Part shown: positions 15,569-22,076 of the stretch, piece after piece
Numbering within the stretch: position 1 is the stretch's first letter
Layout: the number at the start of each line of letters is the position of its first letter
Assembly: GCA_001787755.1 (NCBI GenBank)
Contig: MFYJ01000002.1
Span: 1-59,345 of the forward strand
Origin: Candidatus Peribacteria bacterium RIFOXYB1_FULL_54_35
Lineage (GTDB): Bacteria; Patescibacteriota; Gracilibacteria; Peribacterales; Peribacteraceae
DNA: 59,345 nucleotides
Reading direction: 5' to 3'
The notes under the pieces: generated by a model
Database searches by the model: none
Seen by the model: only the letters and a program-made list of their open reading frames with translations
What the model was told of the DNA's origin: nothing
Program-made: the position numbers and the translations under genes

Positions 15569-15684
15569 TGATCCCCATACCCTTCGCGAATGAACCGCCG
15601 TTCAGTCCACTTATCGTCTTCGCTGTGGTGGCAGCATTCCTCGGCATCATGGTGGTCATGAAGTACTTTGCAGAACGGAGCTGA
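15565..15684 (+). CDS. Small membrane protein (39 aa)
   Basis: A 39-residue protein starting MMIPIPFANEPPF, with one membrane helix (LIVFAVVAAFLGIMVVM) and a short basic end KYFAERS. An AGGAG Shine-Dalgarno sits 9-14 nt upstream. A terminator follows at 15707-15739, closing a two-gene unit. The short single-span layout recalls accessory subunits of membrane complexes, but no partner is evident. Confidence 0.6.
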   Translation: MMIPIPFANEPPFSPLIVFAVVAAFLGIMVVMKYFAERS

Positions 15685-15706
15685 CGTTTTGCACCCGAAC
15701 AGGCCA

Positions 15707-15739
15707 CTGCGATTCCCCCGAAGCCGGAATCGCAGTTTT
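15707..15739 (+). terminator. Intrinsic terminator after the small membrane-protein pair
   Basis: Stem CTGCGATTCC (15707-15716) with GGAATCGCAG (15726-15735), then TTTT. Confidence 0.85.
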
Positions 15740-15782
15740 CACATGCCAAGCCACCCATCCCTTTCGAGATGGGCGGCGGCCG

Positions 15783-15809
15783 GTCACCCTGAGCTTGTCG
15801 AAGGGTGAC
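15783..15809. repeat. CTGAGC/GTCGAAG hairpin
   Basis: GTCACCCT-GAGCTTGTCGA-AGGGTGAC, an 8-bp perfect stem. It belongs to the common bacterial intergenic repeat type containing CTGAGC and GTCGAAG words. Confidence 0.7.
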
Positions 15810-15825
15810 ACGAAGGTTGATCCGG

Positions 15826-16086
15826 TCAGTGCTGGGCGGCGACGCATTGCACAAGGTAGAACATACCCATAGCAGCGAAGAACACCCACAGCACCGTGGA
15901 GCTCACAAGTTGGTTCATGTGGGGGCTCCGCCACAGACGCAGGCGGATGGTCTCGTACCAGGCCCTCGCGAGATGGCTGGCAAAGTAGACCATGAGAGCC
16001 ATCATGACCAATGGGAACAGAATCTTCGGCCAGTCAGCTAACGACAGCTTTGGCTGCTCAGCAACCAGCACAGCAAAACCGTTCAT
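15826..16086 (-). CDS. Small membrane protein (86 aa)
   Basis: An 86-residue protein with two membrane segments (residues about 22-38, LFPLVMMALMVYFASHL, and 62-80, STVLWVFFAAMGMFYLV) joined by a basic loop (RAWYETIRLRLWRS). ATG 16086 is chosen because AGGGAG lies 9 nt upstream. It is flanked by repeats on both sides. Function unknown. Confidence 0.65.
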   Translation of the reverse strand: MNGFAVLVAEQPKLSLADWPKILFPLVMMALMVYFASHLARAWYETIRLRLWRSPHMNQLVSSTVLWVFFAAMGMFYLVQCVAAQH

Positions 16087-16201
16087 GGCACACTCCCTTT
16101 GCTTGAACTTGAGTGACTGCGGAAAGAATGACCGGTGGAGAAGTGTAGTACCGGGAATAGGCGGTGTCACCCTTTGTCGTAGTTTTGTGTCATCTCGATC
16201 A

Positions 16202-16263
16202 ATACAACCATGTCATCCCGAGCACAGTCGAGGGATGTCATGGTTCGACCGTGCTCACCATGA
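16202..16263. repeat. CCCGAGCACAGTCGAGGG repeat with CACCATGACA
   Basis: CATCCCGAGCACAGTCGAGGG folds as a CATCCC/GGGATG stem and is followed by GTCATGGTTCGACCGTGCTC plus ACCATGAC, an inverted pair. It is a second copy of the word family at 13199-13305. Confidence 0.65.
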
Positions 16264-16270
16264 CACCTTT

Positions 16271-17458
16271 TTATGGCAGCACCACGCTCTCCACCATCTT
16301 CTCAAACATCCTTGTTGCCTCCGTCCCCGGAATGTACAGGAAGGAATAGAGGACGCGGCGGTCCACCGTGAGCACTTCGCTGCGGGTCTGCCGCTCTCCG
16401 GTACCGTTCTTTCCCCTGTACTCCAGGAATATCGCAGGCCTGCCGTCCACTGTCATCTCCGTGTTCTTCAGGAGTTCGAATTCCGGCACGCGCTCCGTGA
16501 AGTGCGCAATCTGCGCATCGACGACGGTCTGCAGCCAGAAGTCGTCTCCTTTCTCCACGAGTTTCTCGCGGTCGGGAAAGACTTCCGCGTTCGCAATGAA
16601 CACGTCGTAGAGATCAGTGACAGTCACGACGAAGGGGAGGGCATTCTTCTCGTCAGCCGTGAGAGTGGCCGACTCGGAGAAGAGGTTCTCATACAGAGGT
16701 TCGGCAATCCACTCCTCGGGGTAGCGCACCGTCATGCCACCTTCCATGTAGTACACGCGCGGGAGCTCATGATCGGGAATCGCGCTGCGCGTGCGAGGCT
16801 CCGCCCAGTCCGAGAGCTCCCCTCCAAGGGACAGAAGATTGTCGGTTGGCGTGAGAGTATCACCGTCGTGCACGCGGATGAGGGACTGCACCATGTCCCG
16901 GAAGATCTCTTCGTAGTGCTCCTCGCGGTGGTTCGCATCCGCGTAGGTGGCAAAACGCATGCTCACGGCAAGCGTACCTACCGCCTGCCAGACTTCCTTC
17001 ACGTAGCGCGTCTCGCCATCCCCGAGCATGGTGTAGCGAAACTCCACGGCAGGCCTGCTGTTCACTTCTACATCATCACGCTGGAACACGCGGTACATGT
17101 GCGGACGGTCCAGGTAGTAGCGCTGGAATCCATCGGCGAGCCCGCGGACATCCGCAAGATCCGTTGATTTGGTTCTCACGGCCCGGAGTTCCACCGTTGC
17201 CGGCTGCTCCTTATTTGTCCACTCGCCCGTCACGGGTGCGAGGAATGTGACAATGAGCTCAGGATCATATTCCTTCTCACGGGGATCCGCCCCCCAGTAC
17301 GAGGGGAAGCGCACGGAAAGCCCGGTCTCCGGATCTTCGTACCTCCGCCACTGCGTTGCGGCATGTGCTTGCACGCTCGCGGTGAAGACGAGCAGGAAAA
17401 CTGAAAGGCAAGCGAGCAGCCGCTTTACATCCCAATGATGGAGAGTTACGAGGAACAT
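16271..17458 (-). CDS. Secreted protein with two PsbP/Mog1-like modules
   Basis: A 395-residue exported protein. Residues 12-34 form a signal peptide (hydrophobic core, then QAHAA). Two similar halves begin with a polar YEDPETGLSVRFPSYWGADP segment (about residue 40) and YMEGGMTVRYPEEWIAEP (about 235). This GxxVxxPxxW start is typical of PsbP/DUF1795-like domains. Each half then has an RPAxExxY strand (SRPAVEFRYTM, GRPAIFLEYRG). Likely a periplasmic or surface binding protein of unknown ligand. A consensus promoter is just upstream. Confidence 0.65.
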   Translation of the reverse strand: MFLVTLHHWDVKRLLACLSVFLLVFTASVQAHAATQWRRYEDPETGLSVRFPSYWGADPREKEYDPELIVTFLAPVTGEWTNKEQPATVELRAVRTKSTDLADVRGLADGFQRYYLDRPHMYRVFQRDDVEVNSRPAVEFRYTMLGDGETRYVKEVWQAVGTLAVSMRFATYADANHREEHYEEIFRDMVQSLIRVHDGDTLTPTDNLLSLGGELSDWAEPRTRSAIPDHELPRVYYMEGGMTVRYPEEWIAEPLYENLFSESATLTADEKNALPFVVTVTDLYDVFIANAEVFPDREKLVEKGDDFWLQTVVDAQIAHFTERVPEFELLKNTEMTVDGRPAIFLEYRGKNGTGERQTRSEVLTVDRRVLYSFLYIPGTEATRMFEKMVESVVLP

Positions 17459-17476
17459 GGGAGAAATGGGGTTAAT

Positions 17477-17504
17477 ATTTTATAATATTTATATTATTTG
17501 TCAA
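17477..17504 (-). promoter_or_regulatory. Promoter of the 16271-17458 gene
   Basis: On the minus strand TTGACA (17499-17504), 16 bp, TAAAAT (17477-17482), in a 45-bp stretch of nearly pure A/T. The start codon is about 19 nt downstream. Confidence 0.75.
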
Positions 17505-17509
17505 TATCT

Positions 17510-18005
17510 CAAGGGACCTCCAAATTGCCTCTCATGGAAGGATGGCGCGCCACGGGGGGTGAAGGGGAAGGCCCTGCCGAATGGCAGAACGCCGACGAAT
17601 CGGCTCCGAATCCTTGCAGGAGCCGATGAGGAGGCACAGGGCCGAGTGGAGGAGCTTTGGCGCGCCAGGCGTTTTGGTTCCACCTTTGTCGCCGGACAAA
17701 GGTGGATATGTTCCCTTCTCCAAAAAAACGCTGGCCCCCGATACATGAAACATGGCTCGGGGACCAGCCGGAGGAACGAGCGGTGGCCAAACCACTCGCC
17801 CGCAGAAAAGTACAATCATCTGTCTATCTCGTCAATTACCGCCTCTCGGACACTTAAAATGTGCCGGCCCCTGTTCTACGAAGGTCATAGAGCAGAGGCC
17901 GGCTATGGAATCTCCCGGGAAAGCCCAGGAGCGACAAGAGGTGGACCGGCTCCCCTTCGAAGCGGTCCGATGCACACAAAACTCGGGGAGCCGGTCCGGG
18001 ACAAA
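17510..18005. ncRNA. Candidate large structured RNA of about 500 nt
   Basis: No reading frame here looks like a protein, yet the DNA is dense with nested complementary arms. GGCGCGCC occurs at both ends of the first 130 nt. Inside lie GGCCCTG/CAGGGCC and TCGGCTCC/GGAGCCGA. Then come an 11-bp hairpin CCACCTTTGTC-GCCG-GACAAAGGTGG, CCCCGA/TCGGGG within GCTGG/CCAGC, GTGG/CCAC, GCCGGCC/GGCCGGC and finally GGACCGGCTCCCC/GGGGAGCCGGTCC (17942-17998). I found no RNase P, tmRNA, 6S or SRP signature. The strand is undecided: the A/T block at 17470-17505 could serve a plus-strand transcript. A cluster of repeats is the alternative. Confidence 0.5.
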
Positions 18006-18084
18006 AAAGAGAAATGAAGCCTTTGCCGTGAGAAAATTACATACTCTCCCTCTTTCTCAGTCAACGAATTGAAGGCTAATTTTC

Positions 18085-18150
18085 TGCACAGAAAAAGGTG
18101 AGCGGGCCCCCGGGGAAAACAGGGGAAAACAGATGGGGACCCGCTCGGTA
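18085..18150 (-). terminator. Terminator after the 18209-18553 gene
   Basis: On the minus strand GAGCGGGTCCCC pairs with GGGGCCCGCTC and is followed by ACCTTTTTCTG. A second hairpin CCAGG..CCTGG (18152-18175) lies between it and the stop codon. Confidence 0.65.
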
Positions 18151-18208
18151 ATCCAGGCATCCGGAGATACCTGGCATCATGGGAAGCTAATCTTCTTCCG
18201 GCTGCGAA

Positions 18209-18553
18209 TCAACTCTCTGAGAGACTTTCGTAGTACTTGTCCGGGCGGATGACTTCGGAGGCAAAGGTGCCGTACGGAGAGTTGAACTGGTTATCCGGAA
18301 TGCGGCCGTACATCTGGTACGGAGCCTTGCGGTAATAAGGATGGAGCATGTGTGTGTAGGTGCGGTAGCGGCTCGCGTAGAACCGCTGAATTTCCCGGTA
18401 TCCCCACGTGCGCTTGTTGTTGCGGTGGGTGTTTCCCCGCACGATGCGCTCTGGCTGGTCGTACGGGTGTGTCCCCTCCCATCCTGCGGCAACTGCCGCA
18501 GAAGCAGAGAGCAGAAGACTGATGGCAACGGCGTAGAGGAACTGCTTGAGCAT
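18209..18553 (-). CDS. Small secreted basic protein, Tyr/Arg-rich
   Basis: A 114-residue protein with a textbook signal peptide (MLKQFLYAVAISLLLSASAAVAA, cleavage after AVAA). The mature 90 residues are rich in Tyr, Arg and His (RTWGYREIQRFYASRYRTYTHM and PYYRKAPYQMYG segments), with no cysteine. Function unknown. The composition suggests a wall- or S-layer-associated structural peptide. Start at 18553, ahead of 18-nt spacing without Shine-Dalgarno. Confidence 0.65.
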   Translation of the reverse strand: MLKQFLYAVAISLLLSASAAVAAGWEGTHPYDQPERIVRGNTHRNNKRTWGYREIQRFYASRYRTYTHMLHPYYRKAPYQMYGRIPDNQFNSPYGTFASEVIRPDKYYESLSES

Positions 18554-18733
18554 GGGAGTGAAAGAAAGTGTTTCACAGTAAACCAGTCATGTGGGATGTC
18601 AACACGACAACCTGCTTTTAGATTGGAGATATCCAGAGGTTTCAGGCCCATAACACCCACAGAAAACGACTCTGGCTGATCCTGCCGGCCGAAGTTCGCA
18701 CACAGCGAACGAGGGCTGGTCAATCTATTGACA

Positions 18734-18767
18734 TATTTTGACTTTATTCAATAAATGTATATGCTAA
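18734..18767 (+). promoter_or_regulatory. Promoter of the second small membrane-protein pair
   Basis: Around 18736 a -35 TTGACT, 16 bp, and -10 TATGCT can be read in an AT-rich stretch. A consensus TTGACA also lies about ten bases upstream. The GAGGAGA ribosome site of the 18834 gene is about 60 nt downstream. Confidence 0.5.
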
Positions 18768-18833
18768 CTACACTGCTCTGCAGTGTCGTTTCTTTCACAC
18801 TTTACGAACTCGTACATTGAGGAGACACATCCA

Positions 18834-19013
18834 ATGTACGCACCGGTTGAACGGGGCAATGCTGGTTCCGAGGAGAAACGGGGCATAGCGGATTGGATCC
18901 GCTATGGGCTTACCGCACTCCTCATCGCGGTCATCGCCCTGATCCTCTGGTCACAGCTCAGCCCCCGCGGAGCACCTGCTCCGCCGGAGCAACCACCCAT
19001 CGAAGAGAGGTAA
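18834..19013 (+). CDS. Small membrane protein (59 aa)
   Basis: A 59-residue protein: a charged N-terminus (MYAPVERGNAGSEEKRGIAD), one membrane helix at about 24-42 (YGLTALLIAVIALILWS) and a Pro-rich acidic tail (PAPPEQPPIEER). GAGGAGAC lies 8 nt before ATG. The second small protein begins 2 nt after its stop, so they form an operon closed by the 19182 terminator. Layout parallels the pair at 15452-15684. Confidence 0.65.
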   Translation: MYAPVERGNAGSEEKRGIADWIRYGLTALLIAVIALILWSQLSPRGAPAPPEQPPIEER

Positions 19014-19015
19014 CC

Positions 19016-19162
19016 ATGGAAAAGAAGAACTCTCTCTGGGGGCTCGCATTCGCCGGGCTCCTCCTCCTCACCGGTGCCGTGTTGCTTGCGCTCAGCCTGA
19101 GCACACAGTGCAACCGCACCACCCGGGAGCCACCGCCCGCGAGTGCCGGCACCGAGAGGTAG
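19016..19162 (+). CDS. Small membrane protein (48 aa)
   Basis: A 48-residue protein starting MEKKNSLWG, with one membrane helix (residues 8-28, LAFAGLLLLTGAVLLALSLS) and a polar tail with one Cys (STQCNRTTREPP). AGAGAGG is 4-10 nt upstream. It is cotranscribed with the 59-residue protein. Function unknown. Confidence 0.6.
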   Translation: MEKKNSLWGLAFAGLLLLTGAVLLALSLSTQCNRTTREPPPASAGTER

Positions 19163-19181
19163 CCGGCCACAAGAAACGACG

Positions 19182-19213
19182 ACCGCCCTGCCACTTACGC
19201 AGGGCGGTTGTTC
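19182..19213 (+). terminator. Intrinsic terminator after the small-protein pair
   Basis: ACCGCCCTG (19182-19190) pairs with CAGGGCGGT (19200-19208), followed by TGTTCT. Confidence 0.8.
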
Positions 19214-19215
19214 TA

Positions 19216-19236
19216 TTGAACAAATATTTTGCTCAA
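19216..19236. promoter_or_regulatory. TTGAACAA-N5-TTG(C)TCAA dyad
   Basis: TTGAACAA, ATATT, TTGCTCAA: one mismatch from a perfect 8-bp dyad. A perfect version, TTGAACAA-ATATC-TTGTTCAA, lies at 46570-46590. Both sit in the gap before a plus-strand gene, so they may be binding sites of one regulator. Confidence 0.45.
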
Positions 19237-19339
19237 TCTTTGGGCACCCCTCCGTAAGAACTCCCCTCCCCTCTCGTCTTACCCCTTGGAGACTGCCCCT
19301 ATTCTGGTAGTCTTTCTCTACCCTTTCCTCTCATCCACC

Positions 19340-21997
19340 ATGCAATCTCTCCGCACGACTGCACGTCTCTGCCTCTGCGCGATAGTTCTGAGCACGTTTC
19401 CGGCCCCCGCACTCGGTTTCAACGATGTGCGCCCGGGGTTCACCCCCTACTCCGAAGCCATTCAATTCCTTCAGGAAGAAGGAGTGGTGGAGGGATACGA
19501 AGACGGAACGTACAAGCCGACGGCAGACATCAACCGCGCAGAATTCCTCAAGATCATCCTCGAGAGCCGCGGAGTAGAAGTTTCCGGCGACGATTGCTTC
19601 CCGGATGTGGAGGATGAGTGGTTCGCCGGGTACGTCTGCACCGCGAAGCAGGAAGGAATTATAGAGGGATACCCGGACGGAACCTTCAAACCGGAGAAAG
19701 CCATTAACTTCGCAGAAGCATCCAAGATCCTCGCACGCGCCTACGGCCAGAGCATCGAGGAGTATTCACCGGACTGGTACGAACCTTTCGTGCGCGCACT
19801 GGAGAGTTCCAAAGCCATTCCCCTCTCCATAGAGAAACTGGACCAGCAGGTGAACCGCGGCGAGATGGCGGAGATGATGTGGCGGCTGAAGGAGGAGAAG
19901 ACAGATGAGCCCAGCAAGGGGTACCTGAATGTGAAGTACCCCGAAGTCATGGTGAACATGGCATCCGATTCCCCACAGCGAGCAAGCTCCTGCGCGGATC
20001 TCAAAGCATTCACGGAAGAAGCAAGCAGAGGATACGGAGGCGGATACTCCATGATGGATGGAGCAGTCGCCGCCCCGCTCGGCATGGGTCTTGGCATGGC
20101 ACCGATGCGCGCGAAGAGCGGCGTCGCCCAGGAGATGGCGATGGATACCAATACAAGTGATGGCGACTACTCCCAGACGAACGTGCAGGTGAGCGGCGTG
20201 GATGAGGCGGATATCGTGAAGACGGATGGCACATACGTGTATGCCGTTCTGGAGGGGCAGATACGCATCGCCCAGGCCCGCCCGGCAGACTCCATGAAAC
20301 TCTTGAGCACCCTCTCGCTGCAGAATGATGCATTCCAGCCGAGCGAGCTCTACATCGACGGAGACCGCCTGGTGCTGCTCGGGAACACGTGGCGTACGTA
20401 CGAACGGCCGGCGGCCGGCTTCATCCCCGGCATGCTCCAGAAGATGATCGCCCCCGAGCCGTTCTACGGAGGCAACCAGACAGAAGTACGCATTTACAAC
20501 GTCTCAGACAAGAGCAAGCCGACGCTGGAACGCACCGTCGCCTTCGACGGGAACATCGTCTCCACCCGCAAGATCGGAGACAAGCTGTACCTGGTGATGA
20601 ATGAGAACGTGCGCTGGCACGTGCCCTCGCCCATTCCCGTACCGCTGGAGGATGATCTGCTCCCCAAGTTCAGTGATTCATCCGAAAGCGATGCAGAGCA
20701 GCCCGTGGCCCGCTGCGGGGACGTCGTGATCCTGCCCCACATCCCGCAGCCGCAGTACCTCATTGTCGCCGTCATCCCGACGGCTAACCCGGAGGGTGAA
20801 GTGAAGCGGGAAGTAGTCCTCGGGAGCGCAGAGAATGTCTACTCGTCGCTCCAGAACCTCTACATCGCCGCCACGCAGTGGAATTACCGATGGAACGGAC
20901 CGCAGGGAACGAGCGAAGAGAAAACGAGCATCTTCCGTTTCGCCCTCACGGAGAACGGCATCGAAATGAAGGCGCAGGGATCTGTTCCCGGCCGTGTCCT
21001 CAACCAGTTTTCCATGGATGAATCCGAGGGGTACTTCCGCATTGCCACGACCAAAGGGGATGCATGGAGTTCCGTGGCCCCCTCTACCAATAACCTCTAC
21101 GTCCTCAACATGAACCTCGAGCAGGTCGGGAAGATAGAAGGCATTGCCCCGGGCGAGACCATCTACTCCGTGCGGTTCATGGGCAAGCGCGCGTACCTCG
21201 TCACCTTCAAGAAAATTGACCCCTTCTTCGCCATAGATCTCACCGACCCCACGAACCCGAAGATCCTCGGGAAGTTAAAGATCCCCGGGTACAGTGATTA
21301 CCTCCACCCGTACGACGAGAACCACATCATCGGATTCGGGAAGGAAGCGGTGGAATCCAAAGAGGGAGACTTCGCCTGGTACCAGGGAATGAAGATGGCC
21401 GTGTTTGACGTTACCGACCCGGAGAACCCCATCGAACTCCACAAGTTCGGCATCGGTGACCGCGGCACAGAGAGCCCCCTCCTCCACAACCACAAAGCAC
21501 TCCTGTTTGATAAAGAACGGCAGCTGCTTGCCTTCCCCGTGCAGGTCCACAAGATCAGCCAGGAAGAGAAAAGTAACCCGGAGAGCAATACATGGGGAGA
21601 GCCCGTCTTCCAGGGCGCGTACGTGTTCAACTTCAACCTGGAAACCGGATTCACTCTCAAAGGCACCATCAGCCACTACAATCAGCAGGATTACCTCATG
21701 GCCGGCAGCTACTTCTACGGCAAGAACGTCGAGCGCATCCTGCGGATAGAGGACTCGCTCGTCACGCTCTCCGCCTTCGGACTCCAGAGCCACAGCGTGG
21801 ATTCCGTGAACCTGGAAGCAGACATGCCATTTACGGCAGTGAGCGATACCGCATCTGCATGTCCGGACAAGAATGCTGACGGCGTAGTGTACGTCTCCGA
21901 TGACCCGGGCGCCTGCTCCACCATCGACTTCTACTGCCGGGACAACCAGACCGCCTTCAGTAATGAATGCGGCTGCGGATGTGTGCCCTCAGAATAG
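19340..21997 (+). CDS. Surface protein: SLH domains and a beta-propeller domain
   Basis: An 885-residue exported protein. ATG 19340 begins a signal peptide (MQSLRTTARLCLCAIVLSTF, then PAPALG). Two to three SLH units follow, at about 27-200 (FNDVRPGFTPYSEAIQFLQ, GVVEGYEDGTYKPTADINRAEF; FPDVEDEWFAGYVCTAKQ, GIIEGYPDGTFKPEKAINFAEA). From about 270 the protein matches the bacterial beta-propeller family often called Beta_propel: TNVQVSGVDEADIVKTDGTYVYAVLEGQIRI, several repeated strands, DVTDPENPIELHKFGIGDRGTESPLLHNHKALLFD, and a Cys-rich C-terminus (CPDKNADG, CSTIDFYC, CGCGC). Likely S-layer-bound, possibly adhesive or enzymatic. It ends inside the palindrome at 21996. Confidence 0.85.
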   Translation: MQSLRTTARLCLCAIVLSTFPAPALGFNDVRPGFTPYSEAIQFLQEEGVVEGYEDGTYKPTADINRAEFLKIILESRGVEVSGDDCFPDVEDEWFAGYVCTAKQEGIIEGYPDGTFKPEKAINFAEASKILARAYGQSIEEYSPDWYEPFVRALESSKAIPLSIEKLDQQVNRGEMAEMMWRLKEEKTDEPSKGYLNVKYPEVMVNMASDSPQRASSCADLKAFTEEASRGYGGGYSMMDGAVAAPLGMGLGMAPMRAKSGVAQEMAMDTNTSDGDYSQTNVQVSGVDEADIVKTDGTYVYAVLEGQIRIAQARPADSMKLLSTLSLQNDAFQPSELYIDGDRLVLLGNTWRTYERPAAGFIPGMLQKMIAPEPFYGGNQTEVRIYNVSDKSKPTLERTVAFDGNIVSTRKIGDKLYLVMNENVRWHVPSPIPVPLEDDLLPKFSDSSESDAEQPVARCGDVVILPHIPQPQYLIVAVIPTANPEGEVKREVVLGSAENVYSSLQNLYIAATQWNYRWNGPQGTSEEKTSIFRFALTENGIEMKAQGSVPGRVLNQFSMDESEGYFRIATTKGDAWSSVAPSTNNLYVLNMNLEQVGKIEGIAPGETIYSVRFMGKRAYLVTFKKIDPFFAIDLTDPTNPKILGKLKIPGYSDYLHPYDENHIIGFGKEAVESKEGDFAWYQGMKMAVFDVTDPENPIELHKFGIGDRGTESPLLHNHKALLFDKERQLLAFPVQVHKISQEEKSNPESNTWGEPVFQGAYVFNFNLETGFTLKGTISHYNQQDYLMAGSYFYGKNVERILRIEDSLVTLSAFGLQSHSVDSVNLEADMPFTAVSDTASACPDKNADGVVYVSDDPGACSTIDFYCRDNQTAFSNECGCGCVPSE

Positions 21998-22076
21998 TTT
22001 GTAGCTTGTAGTGAGTAGCTTGTAGTTTTGGTTTTGTACCTAGCTACAAGCTACAAACTACCAGCTACAACCTACT
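21996..22076. repeat. Word palindrome (TGTAGCT) between two convergent genes
   Basis: The left half repeats GTAGCTTGTAG with spacers and the right half repeats CTACAAGCTACAAACTACC. A T-rich loop (TTTTGGTTTTGTACC) joins them. The stop codon TAG of the gene at 19340 (21995-21997) and the last codons plus TAG of the Clp-like gene (22065) lie inside it, so it supplies the 3' ends of both genes. Confidence 0.7.

Noticed and set aside
17683-17708. The 11-bp hairpin CCACCTTTGTC-GCCG-GACAAAGGTGG as a terminator
   Set aside because: No T-run follows on either strand and no gene ends nearby. It is better seen as part of the structured region.
17457-18160. Several overlapping frames of 60-186 codons on both strands
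   Set aside because: Their order follows the hairpin arms and none shows protein-like composition. The region fits a structured RNA or repeat cluster better.
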